A stretch of 51,133 nt of DNA. Origin: GCA-002282575 sp964646525. GTDB taxonomy: Bacteria; Pseudomonadota; Gammaproteobacteria; Thiomicrospirales; Thiomicrospiraceae. Position 1 is the stretch's first letter. The number at the start of each line of letters is the position of its first letter. The position numbers and the translations under genes are program-made. Shown here piece after piece: positions 23,818 to 33,473 of this stretch. The stretch covers positions 1 through 51,133 of the forward strand of contig CAZYER010000007.1 of NCBI GenBank assembly GCA_964646525.1, in the 5' to 3' direction. Under the pieces are notes generated by a model. The model had not been told where the DNA came from and made no database searches. It saw only the letters and a list, made by a program, of their open reading frames with translations.

Positions 23818-25092
23818 ATGATGAACGAAAATTGTTTCCGCACCCTGCATTTGCCCGAGTCTTGGACACTGAAAACTTACGTTGAAAACGGTGGTTATGA
23901 GGTTTGGAAAAAAGTTGTTTCTGGTGAAATACCGCCTGAAGAAATTATTGACCAAATTAAAATTTCGGCACTGCGTGGTCGTGGCGGCGCAGGTTTCCCA
24001 ACAGGGTTGAAGTGGAGCTTTATGAACCGTCGCGCGCCTGGTCCTAAGTTCTTGTTATGCAACTCCGACGAAGGCGAGCCAGGCACTTGTAAAGATCGTG
24101 ATATTTTGCGTTACAACCCGCATCAACTGATTGAAGGCATGTGTATTGCTGCTTATGTGATTGGTGCAAGCCGTGGTTATAACTATATCCGTGGTGAGTT
24201 TGTTGAGCCGATTAATCGTTACTTAGGCGCGGTTGATGAAGCGCGTGTTGCAGGTTTCCTAGGTAAGGATATTTTGGGTTCGGGTTTTGACTTTGATTTG
24301 TTTGTGCATTCGGGTGCAGGTGCTTATATTTGTGGCGAAGAAACAGCTCTGATCGAATCGATTGAAGGCAAAAAAGGTATGCCACGCTTTAAGCCGCCTT
24401 TCCCAGCCAGTTTTGGTGTTTACGGTCGCCCAACCACCATTAATAACACAGAAACTTTGGCCTCTATTCCGATGATTTTGGCAAAAGGCGGTCAATGGTT
24501 CTTAGAGTTAGGCAAACCCAACAATGGTGGCACTAAACTTTTTTCGGTGTCGGGACACATTGAAAAGCCAGGTAATCAAGAAGTGCGTATGGGCACACCG
24601 TTCAAAACCTTGTTGGAAAATGCGGGTGGTATTTGGAAAGGTCGTCAATTAAAGGCGGTGATTCCTGGTGGTTCTTCTACGCCCGTGTTGCCAGCTGAAA
24701 AAGCCTTGGCTATGGACATGGATTATGACAGCATCTCCAAAGCGGGTTCATACCTTGGTGCTGGTTCGGTCATTATTATGGATGAAACCACCGACATGGT
24801 GAAAATCTTAGAGCGCTTGAGTTACTTCTATTATGAAGAGTCTTGCGGTCAATGTACGCCTTGCCGCGAGGGTACGGGGTGGATGCACCGCGTTGTGAAG
24901 CGTATTGCACAAGGAAAAGGACGCCCTGAAGATTTAACCTTATTACGTGATGTGGGTGGTCGCATTACAGGTAAGGTCATTTGTGGTTTGGGTGATGCAG
25001 CGGCTATCCCTGTCACCAGCTTTTTGAAACACTTTGGTCATGAGTTTGAATATTATGTTGAACATGGCTGTAGTATTTATGACCGCATGTAA
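23818..25092 (+). CDS. nuoF: NADH-quinone oxidoreductase subunit F
   Basis: The 51-kDa NADH-binding subunit with FMN and 4Fe-4S cluster N3. The nucleotide/FMN region shows GRGGAGFPTGLKW and NSDEGEPGTCKDRD. Acidic and glycine-rich stretches with GAGAYICGEETAL follow. The cluster motif is ESCGQCTPCREG with a further Cys in KVICGLGDAAA. Its 424 residues are normal. Two adjacent ATG codons (23818, 23821) could start it; GGAGTAACGG is upstream. A 39-base gap separates it from nuoG. Confidence 0.97.
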   Translation: MMNENCFRTLHLPESWTLKTYVENGGYEVWKKVVSGEIPPEEIIDQIKISALRGRGGAGFPTGLKWSFMNRRAPGPKFLLCNSDEGEPGTCKDRDILRYNPHQLIEGMCIAAYVIGASRGYNYIRGEFVEPINRYLGAVDEARVAGFLGKDILGSGFDFDLFVHSGAGAYICGEETALIESIEGKKGMPRFKPPFPASFGVYGRPTTINNTETLASIPMILAKGGQWFLELGKPNNGGTKLFSVSGHIEKPGNQEVRMGTPFKTLLENAGGIWKGRQLKAVIPGGSSTPVLPAEKALAMDMDYDSISKAGSYLGAGSVIIMDETTDMVKILERLSYFYYEESCGQCTPCREGTGWMHRVVKRIAQGKGRPEDLTLLRDVGGRITGKVICGLGDAAAIPVTSFLKHFGHEFEYYVEHGCSIYDRM

Positions 25093-25131
25093 CCTGTCCG
25101 TGATTAGACATGCACAAGTGATGGTATACAC

Positions 25132-27417
25132 ATGGTAAAGATTGAAATTAATGGTCAAGTCATCAAGGCACGTGAAGGGCTGATGTTGATTGATGTGGCA
25201 GATGATGCGGGGATTAATATTCCGCGTTTCTGTTATCACAAAAAACTATCGGTAGCAGCAAACTGTCGTATGTGCTTGGTAGAAGTTGCAGGTGCGCCTA
25301 AGACGTTACCAGCTTGTGCTACGCCAGTTACCGATGGTATGAAGGTGATGACCAAATCACCTAAAGCCTTGGCAGCACAGAAAGCGGTGATGGAGTTTTT
25401 ACTCATTAATCACCCCTTAGATTGTCCGATTTGTGACCAAGGTGGTGAGTGCGAATTACAAGACGTGTCCATGCTTTACGGACAGGACATTAGTCGCTTC
25501 AATGAAGGCAAGCGTATTCTTGGCGATAAGGATATTGGACCTTTAGTTCAAACGGATATGACGCGTTGTATTCACTGTACGCGTTGTGTACGTTTTGGCA
25601 AAGAAGTAGCAGGTATCATGGAGTTAGGTGCCACGGGTCGTGGTGAGCACATGGAAATCGGAACCTATGTTGCCAAAGCCATGGTATCTGAACTTTCAGG
25701 CAACGTCATTGATTTATGTCCAGTGGGTGCCTTGACCTCAAAGCCTTATCGTTATACGGCTCGCGCTTGGGAATTACAAGCGACGCCTTCGATTGCGATT
25801 CATGATGGATTGGGTTCACATACTTATATTCACCATAAGCAAGGACAGATTAAGCGTGTTGTGCCGCGTGAAAATGAAGCCATTAATGAAACTTGGTTGT
25901 CTGACCGCGATCGTTTTTCATACACTAGCTTGAGCCACAATCGTTTGACCCAGCCGATGCGCAAGGTCGATGGCGAGTGGAAGGTTATTGATTGGGAAAC
26001 TGCATTGACAGAAGTGACCGCGTTATTTTCTGGTCAATTGGCGAATAATGCGAACAGCCTTGGCGCATTAATTAGTCCGACTGCAAGCGTCGAAGAATTG
26101 TATTTATTACAAAAGCTCCTTTCTAGCAAAGGTTGTCATAACATTGACCACCGTCTACATCAGCAAGATTTTACGGCTGATGCGTCTGGTGTCATGCCTT
26201 ACCTGGCCATGCCTATTGAGCAGGTAGAGAAAGTAAAAGCCGCCTTGTTGATCGGCTCTAACCTGCGTCATGAGCAGCCCTTGCTCAATCAGCGTTTGCG
26301 CAAAGCCACTCAAATGCGTGCGAAAGTCATGGCGATTAACCCTGTCGATTTCGACTTGAGCTACCGATTATCGGCTAAAGCGACGGTTTCAGTGCCAGAT
26401 ATGGTGACGACATTAGCCAGTATTGCTAAGGCGTTGAGTGCCAATCAATCGTTAAGTAACCGTGAGTCTGTGTTGCTAGAAGGTGCTGTTGTTACCGATA
26501 TCACACAAAAAATGGCTGATCAGTTGTCAGTTGAGGGGGATAAACTCATTATCCTCGGTCAGTTGGCGCAGAGCCATGTTTCCTTTACACGCTTATTGCA
26601 GTTAGCGAGCCTTGTGGCGCGTTTATCAAGTGCACAATTAACTTGGTTACCTGAGTCAGGTAATAGTCTTGGTGCTGCTTTGGTTGGTGCACATCCTAAA
26701 CAGTCAGGAATGAATGCGGCTGAGATGCTACGCAAGGGTATGGATAATTGGTTGTTGTGGAATGTCGATCCAACGGCGGACTGTCTGCTACCTGAAGCAA
26801 CTAATCTAAGTGGTCGTGTCGTTGCGGTGTCAGCCTTTGATACGCTGGGTTTACGTGAGGTTTCGGATTGGATGTTGCCGATTGCGGCTTTTGGTGAAGC
26901 GGCAGGAACTTACGTTAATGCGAATGGTCAGTGGCAATTTGCGCCCGTGGCCTTAACAGCTGTTGGTGATGCCAAACCGGGTTGGAAAGTGCTACGTGTG
27001 TTAGGCAATATGATGAATGTGTCTGAATTTGATTATGTATCACTAGATCAAGTCACAGAAGCAGCTAAAGCCATGGCTGGTTCAGCCAAGGTTGTTGATC
27101 ATGACACCTTAATGAACTTAACGAGTCAGGTAGATAGCTTGAATGGATTTGCACGCGTCGCTGAACTGCCTATGTATGCTAATGATATTTATGTACGTCA
27201 TGCTCAGCCTTTGCAAGCGCATCAACATGCTGGTCAAGCGGTGCTTCGTATGAATCCGCAAGAAGTTACCGATGCGGTTGTACGTGTTCAGGACGTCAAC
27301 GGAAATCTGCTAGAGCTGAATGTGGTTGCTGATGCGCGTGTTGCCGTGGGTAATATTGTGGCACCGATGAGTTTGTTGGCAAATTTGCCAGCTGACTTTT
27401 TGAGTCTGGCAGCTTAG
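25132..27417 (+). CDS. nuoG: NADH-quinone oxidoreductase subunit G
   Basis: Largest peripheral subunit, of the 75-kDa type, relaying electrons through several iron-sulfur clusters. An N-terminal ferredoxin domain binds N1b (Cys34, Cys45, Cys48, Cys62). Next comes the His-Cys N5 motif HPLDCPICDQGGEC, then the N4 site with CIHCTRC and LCPVGAL. The remainder is a molybdopterin-oxidoreductase-like domain without visible cofactor motifs; its C-terminal half varies, as in other family members. Length of 761 residues fits proteobacterial NuoG. No good ribosome-binding site is visible before the ATG, so translation may depend on the upstream gene. Confidence 0.96.
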   Translation: MVKIEINGQVIKAREGLMLIDVADDAGINIPRFCYHKKLSVAANCRMCLVEVAGAPKTLPACATPVTDGMKVMTKSPKALAAQKAVMEFLLINHPLDCPICDQGGECELQDVSMLYGQDISRFNEGKRILGDKDIGPLVQTDMTRCIHCTRCVRFGKEVAGIMELGATGRGEHMEIGTYVAKAMVSELSGNVIDLCPVGALTSKPYRYTARAWELQATPSIAIHDGLGSHTYIHHKQGQIKRVVPRENEAINETWLSDRDRFSYTSLSHNRLTQPMRKVDGEWKVIDWETALTEVTALFSGQLANNANSLGALISPTASVEELYLLQKLLSSKGCHNIDHRLHQQDFTADASGVMPYLAMPIEQVEKVKAALLIGSNLRHEQPLLNQRLRKATQMRAKVMAINPVDFDLSYRLSAKATVSVPDMVTTLASIAKALSANQSLSNRESVLLEGAVVTDITQKMADQLSVEGDKLIILGQLAQSHVSFTRLLQLASLVARLSSAQLTWLPESGNSLGAALVGAHPKQSGMNAAEMLRKGMDNWLLWNVDPTADCLLPEATNLSGRVVAVSAFDTLGLREVSDWMLPIAAFGEAAGTYVNANGQWQFAPVALTAVGDAKPGWKVLRVLGNMMNVSEFDYVSLDQVTEAAKAMAGSAKVVDHDTLMNLTSQVDSLNGFARVAELPMYANDIYVRHAQPLQAHQHAGQAVLRMNPQEVTDAVVRVQDVNGNLLELNVVADARVAVGNIVAPMSLLANLPADFLSLAA

Positions 27418-27427
27418 GAGTCAATGA

Positions 27428-28504
27428 ATGTTTGAAAGTTTACAACTCTTTTTGGCTCAGTGGGTTCCGGACGGTATGGCGACGGTGCTGGTCATTTTGG
27501 TACAAGCCGCTATGGTAATTGTTCCTTTGTTGCTTGCCGTGGCCTACTTGACCTATGCTGAGCGTAAAGTTATTGGTTACATGCAGATCCGTTTAGGACC
27601 AAATCGTGTTGGTCCAGGTGGTTGGTTACAGCCGATTGCGGATGCGCTTAAATTGTTGATGAAAGAAGTGATTATTCCTTCTAAGTCTAACGTTTATCTT
27701 TTTGTAATTGCTCCTGTTTTAGCCATTGCGCCTGCTATTGCGGTATGGGCAGTCGTGCCTTTTGCCGATGGCGTTGTGGTCGCTGATATTAATGCAGGTT
27801 TGCTCTACATCCTAGCAATCTCATCTATTGGTGTTTATGGTGTGGTGGTTGCCGGTTGGGCATCTAACTCTAAATATGCATTTTTGGGTGCCTTGCGTTC
27901 GTCAGCGCAAAAAGTTTCTTATGAAATCGCCATGGGGTTCGCACTGGTTACTGTCATCATGACCGCCGGCAGTATGAACTTGACTGAGATTGTTAATGGA
28001 CAACAGGGTGGTATTCTGTCTTGGTACTGGATTCCGTTATTACCGATGTTTGTTGTCTACTTCATTGCTGGGGTTGCAGAAACGAACCGTGCACCTTTTG
28101 ACGTTGCCGAAGGTGAATCTGAAATTGTTGCTGGTTTCCACGTTGATTACTCGGGCATGACCTTTGCGGTTTTCTTCTTGGCTGAATATGCCATGATGAT
28201 TCTGATTTCTTTCCTCACTGCGATTATGTTTATGGGGGGATGGCTATCACCGTTTGAGGGTATTCCTGGTCTTGAGACATTATTTAGTTTTGTTCCTGCT
28301 TTTGTCTGGATAGCATTAAAAGTTTCTTTCTTATTATTTGTCTTTTTATGGTTCCGTGCCACTTTCCCGCGTTACCGTTATGATCAGATTATGCGTCTAG
28401 GCTGGAAGATTTTCATTCCGTTAACCATTTTGTGGGTGTTTGTGGTGGGTGTTATGGCTTACTTTAAAGTTGCTCCTTGGTTTGTTCATGGAGGTGTTGC
28501 ATGA
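27428..28504 (+). CDS. nuoH: NADH-quinone oxidoreductase subunit H
   Basis: ND1 homologue, which anchors the peripheral arm and forms part of the quinone chamber and the first proton path. About eight transmembrane helices are seen in 358 residues. Conserved stretches are TYAERKVIGYMQIRLGPNRVGPGGWLQPIADALKLL, SAQKVSYEIAMG and the loop AETNRAPFDVAEGESEIVAGFHVDYSG. GGAG precedes the start. It overlaps nuoI by four bases (ATGA). Confidence 0.97.
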   Translation: MFESLQLFLAQWVPDGMATVLVILVQAAMVIVPLLLAVAYLTYAERKVIGYMQIRLGPNRVGPGGWLQPIADALKLLMKEVIIPSKSNVYLFVIAPVLAIAPAIAVWAVVPFADGVVVADINAGLLYILAISSIGVYGVVVAGWASNSKYAFLGALRSSAQKVSYEIAMGFALVTVIMTAGSMNLTEIVNGQQGGILSWYWIPLLPMFVVYFIAGVAETNRAPFDVAEGESEIVAGFHVDYSGMTFAVFFLAEYAMMILISFLTAIMFMGGWLSPFEGIPGLETLFSFVPAFVWIALKVSFLLFVFLWFRATFPRYRYDQIMRLGWKIFIPLTILWVFVVGVMAYFKVAPWFVHGGVA

Positions 28505-28992
28505 TTGCTGCATTAAAGCGTCAGCTAAAAACGTGGACACTGTGGGAGTTATTCCAAGGTTTAGCAATTACCGGTAAGTATCTGTTTAAAAGTAAGATTA
28601 CGGTATTGTATCCTGAAGAAAAAACACCGATGTCGCCGCGTTTCCGTGGTAAGCACGCCTTGCGTCGCTATGCTAATGGTGAAGAACGTTGTATTGCGTG
28701 TAAATTGTGTGAAGCCGTTTGTCCCGCTAATGCGATTACGATTGAATCAGAAGCACGCGATGATGGCTCTCGTAGAACGACGGTTTACGATATAGATCTG
28801 TTTAAGTGCATTTACTGTGGTTTTTGTGAAGAAGCCTGTCCAGTGGATGCGATTGTTGAAACGCGCGTGTTTGAATATGCCTTCGAGCCAGGTGAAATTC
28901 ATGTTATGAATAAAGACATGTTATTAGCTCATGGTGACAAGATGGAAGCACAAATTGCAGCGGATCGCGCTGCAGATGCTAAGTACCGATAA
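28501..28992 (+). CDS. nuoI: NADH-quinone oxidoreductase subunit I
   Basis: Ferredoxin-like TYKY subunit carrying 4Fe-4S clusters N6a and N6b between NuoG and NuoB. Two classic motifs, CIACKLCEAVCP and CIYCGFCEEACP, are present, followed by the conserved VETRVFEYAFE. The ATG at 28501 (163 residues) overlaps the nuoH stop and has GGAGGTG upstream, which is clearly better than the in-frame ATG at 28477 within nuoH. Confidence 0.97.
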   Translation: MIAALKRQLKTWTLWELFQGLAITGKYLFKSKITVLYPEEKTPMSPRFRGKHALRRYANGEERCIACKLCEAVCPANAITIESEARDDGSRRTTVYDIDLFKCIYCGFCEEACPVDAIVETRVFEYAFEPGEIHVMNKDMLLAHGDKMEAQIAADRAADAKYR

Positions 28993-29006
28993 GTGGGAAT
29001 GACATC

Positions 29007-29642
29007 ATGGGTGTAGAAAAGTTTTTGTTTTATGTGTTTGCGTTAACCGCAGTGTTTGCTTCTTTAGGTGTGATTAGCTCACGCAATCCTGTGCGAGCAG
29101 TGCTCTTTCTGGTATTGGCCTTTGTTGCAACCGCAGGCGTGTGGTTGTTGTTGCAAGCAGAGTTTTTGGGCATTGTGCTCATTCTCGTTTATGTTGGTGC
29201 CGTCATGGTGCTCTTCCTGTTCGTCATTATGATGTTGGATATTAATCTAACGCCATTAAAAGAAGGTTTTGCCCGTTATTTACCGATTGGTATTGTCGTT
29301 GCCTTGGTGGTATTGGCTGAGATGGCGATGGTATTGAATCCTACTTTCTTCGGCCTAGAGAATTTCCCATCTCCCGTGGCGCTTTCAGCGACAGACAGTA
29401 ACACCAAAATGTTAGGTCAATTGTTGTTCACTGAGTATTTGTTTGCTTTTGAATTGGCCGCTGTGTTGCTGCTGCTTTCTATCGTTGCTGCCATTGTGTT
29501 GACCTTACGTCGTCGTCACCAAAGTGAAGCACTGTATCAAGATGTGGGTGCTCAGGTGCGTGTGCAAGCCAGTGATCGTCTGACGATGGTCAAAATGGCT
29601 CCAACAGTCAAATCTAATGCGCCTGAACAAGGAGCTGAGTAA
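29007..29642 (+). CDS. nuoJ: NADH-quinone oxidoreductase subunit J
   Basis: ND6 homologue of the membrane arm. The 211-residue product has five hydrophobic segments, including the conserved SSRNPVRAVLFLVLAF and the third helix with VYVGAVMVLFLFVIMML. The hydrophilic C-terminal tail of about 50 residues is typical for NuoJ of this class. It ends in TAATG, overlapping nuoK by one base. Confidence 0.95.
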   Translation: MGVEKFLFYVFALTAVFASLGVISSRNPVRAVLFLVLAFVATAGVWLLLQAEFLGIVLILVYVGAVMVLFLFVIMMLDINLTPLKEGFARYLPIGIVVALVVLAEMAMVLNPTFFGLENFPSPVALSATDSNTKMLGQLLFTEYLFAFELAAVLLLLSIVAAIVLTLRRRHQSEALYQDVGAQVRVQASDRLTMVKMAPTVKSNAPEQGAE

Positions 29643-29956
29643 TGAGTGAAATGATTCAATTGTCTGACGTGCTGCTTTTTGGTGCAGTATTGTTTGTATT
29701 AAGTTTGGCAGGTATCTTCCTGAATCGTAAAAACTTAATCATTATTTTGATGAGCATTGAGTTGATGTTGTTGGCGGTTAATACGAATTTGGTTGCTTTT
29801 TCGAGTTTCCAAGGCAATATGCATGGTCAAGTGTTTGTATTTTTTATTTTAACGGTTGCAGCGGCTGAAGCGGCAATTGGTTTGGCATTGTTGGTGTTGT
29901 TATTCCGTAATAAGCACAGTATTAATGTTGATGATTTAAGTGAAATGAAGGGATAA
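29642..29956 (+). CDS. nuoK: NADH-quinone oxidoreductase subunit K
   Basis: ND4L homologue with three transmembrane helices in 104 residues. Both buried glutamates implicated in proton transfer are seen: one in LMSIELMLLAVN, the other in AAAEAAIGLALLV. GGAGCTGAG lies before the start, which overlaps the nuoJ stop. nuoL begins five bases after it ends. Confidence 0.96.
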   Translation: MSEMIQLSDVLLFGAVLFVLSLAGIFLNRKNLIIILMSIELMLLAVNTNLVAFSSFQGNMHGQVFVFFILTVAAAEAAIGLALLVLLFRNKHSINVDDLSEMKG

Positions 29957-29961
29957 AACGG

Positions 29962-31911
29962 ATGTCAATGCATGCTATTTTTCTCACCATTTTATTGTCG
30001 CCGTTGGTAGGTGCGATTGGTGCAGGTGTCTTTGGGCGTTGGCTAGGTCGCGCAGGTTCTCATCGTATCACTATCGCGTCGGTAGCGGTTTCGGCTGCTC
30101 TGTCAGCTTACGTTTTTTATCTTTACGTGTTTGCAGGTGCTGAGTCATACAATGCCACTATTTACACATGGATGATTTCTGATGGTATTCGCTTTGAAGC
30201 TGGCTTCCTAGTAGACCGTTTAACAGCAACCATGATGTTGGTGGTGACTTTTGTTTCCTTAATGGTACATATTTACACCATCGGCTACATGGAGCATGAA
30301 GAAGGTTATGAGCGCTTTTTTAGCTACATTTCTCTTTTCACTTTTTCCATGTTGTCATTGGTTATGGCAAACAACTTCTTACAACTCTTCTTTGGTTGGG
30401 AAGCGGTTGGTTTAGTTTCTTATTTACTGATTGGTTTCTACTTTAAGCGTGAGTCGGCGAACCAAGCGAGTTTAAAAGCCTTTTTGGTTAACCGTGTGGG
30501 TGACTTTGGCTTTTTATTGGGCATTGCCCTAGTCGTTGGCTATTTCGGCACCTTGGATTATGCTGAGTTTTTTGATGGCTTAGCTGGTCATACAGGTACG
30601 AGTATCATGTTCGGTGATACGGCAATTCATATGTTGACGCTGATGACCATGTTGCTATTTGTCGGCGCTATGGGTAAGTCGGCGCAAATGCCATTGCACG
30701 TTTGGTTACCTGAGTCGATGGAAGGTCCGACACCAATTTCTGCCTTAATTCATGCGGCAACCATGGTAACTGCAGGTATCTTTATGGTGGCTCGCTTATC
30801 TCCCGCCTATGAGTTAGCAGAGGGTACTTTGATCTTCATTCTGTTAACAGGTGCTTTTACTGCCTTATTAATGGGGCTTTTGGGTATTGTGCAAACAGAC
30901 ATTAAGCGTGTGGTTGCTTACTCAACCTTATCGCAGTTAGGTTATATGGTAGCTGCTTTGGGTGTTTCTGCTTATGCAGCGGGTATGTTCCATGTCCTGA
31001 CACACGCTTTCTTTAAAGCTTTGTTGTTCTTGGCAGCAGGTTCGGTGATTATTGCCATGCACCATGACCAAGATATTCGCAATATGGGTGGATTGGCGAA
31101 GAAAATGCCGATTACTTATGTGGCGCTGTTGATTGGTTCCTTAGCACTAATTGGCTTCCCTGGTTTTTCGGGCTTTTATTCCAAAGATGGCATTTTGATG
31201 GCGATTGCTGAGGCGGACTCTGTTGCAGCGCAGCTTGCTTTTGTGATGCTGTTGGTCGGCGTTTTTGTTACGGCTTTCTATAGTTTCCGTATGTTCTTTA
31301 TTGTGTTCCACGGTAAAGAAAGTGACTATGTGCGCACGCACGATATTCATGAATCGCCTTGGGTAGTCACTGTGCCATTGATCGCTTTGGCGATTCCAGC
31401 TGTGTTCTTTGGCGGACTGTTTGTCGAACCCATCTTATTTGGTGATATGTTCGCTGATGCCATTACGGTTGCACCAGAACATAATGTCTTAGCTAAGGTT
31501 GCTGAACACGGCACTTCCGCACTGGATATGTTGTTACATGGACTGATGACCTTGCCGACATGGTTAGCTCTGGCTGGTGTTGCTTTAGCTTGGTTCCTTT
31601 ATATTAAGCGCCCTGAGTTGGCACCTGTGTTAGCACAGCGCTTTGCGGGAGCACATGCTACTTTGCGTCATGCTTACGGCTTTGATCGTTTCAATGAGGT
31701 TGTGTTTGTCCAAGGAACCCGTCGTGTCGGTGAGTTCTGCTCGCGTGTTACGGATAGCAAAATGATTGATGGTTGGGTCGTTAATGGTACGGCGAATGCG
31801 ATTGCTTTCCTTGCTGCTAAGGGTCGCCATGCGCAAACAGGTTATTTGTATCACTACGCTTTTGTCATGATCTTTAGCCTGATGGGGCTATTGGCATGGG
31901 CATTATGGTAA
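29962..31911 (+). CDS. nuoL: NADH-quinone oxidoreductase subunit L
   Basis: ND5 homologue, the distal antiporter-like subunit of the membrane arm, with a long lateral helix at its C-terminus. Key stretches are FFGWEAVGLVSYLLIGF (essential Glu), MGKSAQMPLHVWLPESMEGPTPISALIHAATMVTAG, and YSTLSQLGYM. The 649 residues agree with the family. The start may be the ATG at 29962 or, two codons later, 29968. nuoM lies 31 bases downstream. Confidence 0.96.
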   Translation: MSMHAIFLTILLSPLVGAIGAGVFGRWLGRAGSHRITIASVAVSAALSAYVFYLYVFAGAESYNATIYTWMISDGIRFEAGFLVDRLTATMMLVVTFVSLMVHIYTIGYMEHEEGYERFFSYISLFTFSMLSLVMANNFLQLFFGWEAVGLVSYLLIGFYFKRESANQASLKAFLVNRVGDFGFLLGIALVVGYFGTLDYAEFFDGLAGHTGTSIMFGDTAIHMLTLMTMLLFVGAMGKSAQMPLHVWLPESMEGPTPISALIHAATMVTAGIFMVARLSPAYELAEGTLIFILLTGAFTALLMGLLGIVQTDIKRVVAYSTLSQLGYMVAALGVSAYAAGMFHVLTHAFFKALLFLAAGSVIIAMHHDQDIRNMGGLAKKMPITYVALLIGSLALIGFPGFSGFYSKDGILMAIAEADSVAAQLAFVMLLVGVFVTAFYSFRMFFIVFHGKESDYVRTHDIHESPWVVTVPLIALAIPAVFFGGLFVEPILFGDMFADAITVAPEHNVLAKVAEHGTSALDMLLHGLMTLPTWLALAGVALAWFLYIKRPELAPVLAQRFAGAHATLRHAYGFDRFNEVVFVQGTRRVGEFCSRVTDSKMIDGWVVNGTANAIAFLAAKGRHAQTGYLYHYAFVMIFSLMGLLAWALW

Positions 31912-31942
31912 TCACCAGTAGCATTAATAAGGACGAATAAGG

Positions 31943-33454
31943 ATGACACAATTTCCACTACTGAGTGCGTTGATTTGGTTGCCGATTTTATCGGGCGTGC
32001 TGGTACTGATGATGCGACAACAGCCTAACCTAGCCAAGCAGTTTGCGCTTTGGTCTTCGGTGTTGGTATTTATTTTATCATTAGGCTTGTACACAGGTTT
32101 TGACAATACAACGGCTCAAATGCAGTTTGTTGAACAAGCGAGTTGGATTTCGGCTTTTAACATTCATTACTTTTTGGGTGTTGACGGTTTGTCAATGCCA
32201 TTAATTATTTTGACCACTTTCACCACAGTATTGGCTGTCTGGTCAGCATTTGACTGTATTAAGGAGCGTGTCGAGCAGTACATGGCAGCCTTCCTAATGA
32301 TGAACGGCATCATGGTTGGCGTCTTCTCGGCTTTGGATGCGATTCTTTTCTATGTATTCTGGGAAGTATTGCTGATCCCTATGTTCTTAGTGATTGGACA
32401 GTGGGGCGGTAAACGTCGTGTCTATGCCACGATTAAGTTCTTCCTCTACACCTTCTTTGGTTCAGTGTTTATGCTGATTGCCTTTCTGTATATGTACAGT
32501 CAGATTGGCAGTTTTTCGCTGTTGGATTTCCAAGCCATGCCATTGGGTTTCACGGCACAGATATTTATTTTCTTGGCTTTCTTGATTGCCTTTGCCGTTA
32601 AAATTCCGATGTTCCCAGTGCATACTTGGTTACCCGATGCTCACGTTGAAGCGCCGACTGCAGGTTCTGTGGTGTTGGCAGCGATCATGCTCAAAATGGG
32701 TGGTTATGGTTTTGTGCGTTTCTCGTTGCCGATGACGCCTGATGCGGCCAATGAATTGGATTGGTTGGTGATTAGCTTATCGATCCTCGCTATTGTTTAC
32801 ATTTCGGTGATTGCGATGGTGCAGAAAGACATGAAAAAGCTGGTAGCTTATTCATCGATTGCACATATGGGTTTTGTGACGCTGGGGATGTTCTTGCTTT
32901 ACGGCATTCTGCGTAATACAGGAGAAGTGCAGGGCGCGATCATGGGTATTGAAGGTGCGATGATCCAAATGATTTCGCACGGTCTCATTTCAGCGGCTAT
33001 GTTCCTAGCCATTGGCGTGATGTACGATCGTATGCATACGCGTGATATTGCAGCCTATGGTGGTGTTGTCAATACCATGCCTGTTTTTGCCGTGTTTGTG
33101 TTGTTGTTTGCTATGGCGAATGCGGGTTTACCAGGAACTTCGGGTTTTGTTGGTGAATTTATGGTTATTTTGGCTGCCTTCAAATCTAATTTCTGGATTG
33201 CTTTAGCAGCAGCGACGACCTTGATTCTAGGGGCAGCTTATACACTCTGGATGGTCAAGCGCGTTATTTTCGGTGATGTGGTGAACCATCATGTTGCTGA
33301 ATTGTCTGATTTGAATCGTCGAGAGTTTGCCATTATGTCCATTTTGGCGGTTGCGGTTGTCGCTTTAGGATTTTACCCAGCGCCCGTAATGGATATTATG
33401 CACGCTTCTGTTGCTCATTTAGTTGAGCAAGCGATGACTTCTAAGTTGCCTTAA
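31943..33454 (+). CDS. nuoM: NADH-quinone oxidoreductase subunit M
   Basis: ND4 homologue, second antiporter-like proton channel of complex I. The 503-residue membrane protein has FYVFWEVLLIPMFLVIGQWGG with the essential Glu, VKIPMFPVHTWLPDAHVEAPTAGSVVLAA, KMGGYGFVRF and the conserved YSSIAHMGFVTLG. A purine-rich AATAAGG precedes the ATG. It ends with TAA at 33452-33454, and nuoN translation begins within the next 20 bases. Confidence 0.96.
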   Translation: MTQFPLLSALIWLPILSGVLVLMMRQQPNLAKQFALWSSVLVFILSLGLYTGFDNTTAQMQFVEQASWISAFNIHYFLGVDGLSMPLIILTTFTTVLAVWSAFDCIKERVEQYMAAFLMMNGIMVGVFSALDAILFYVFWEVLLIPMFLVIGQWGGKRRVYATIKFFLYTFFGSVFMLIAFLYMYSQIGSFSLLDFQAMPLGFTAQIFIFLAFLIAFAVKIPMFPVHTWLPDAHVEAPTAGSVVLAAIMLKMGGYGFVRFSLPMTPDAANELDWLVISLSILAIVYISVIAMVQKDMKKLVAYSSIAHMGFVTLGMFLLYGILRNTGEVQGAIMGIEGAMIQMISHGLISAAMFLAIGVMYDRMHTRDIAAYGGVVNTMPVFAVFVLLFAMANAGLPGTSGFVGEFMVILAAFKSNFWIALAAATTLILGAAYTLWMVKRVIFGDVVNHHVAELSDLNRREFAIMSILAVAVVALGFYPAPVMDIMHASVAHLVEQAMTSKLP

Positions 33455-33473
33455 TGTGAGCGGATTACAAACG

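Noticed and set aside
26000..27417. Variable C-terminal half of NuoG as a possible insertion or fusion
   Set aside because: Length and placement fit normal proteobacterial NuoG, whose C-terminal part is poorly conserved.
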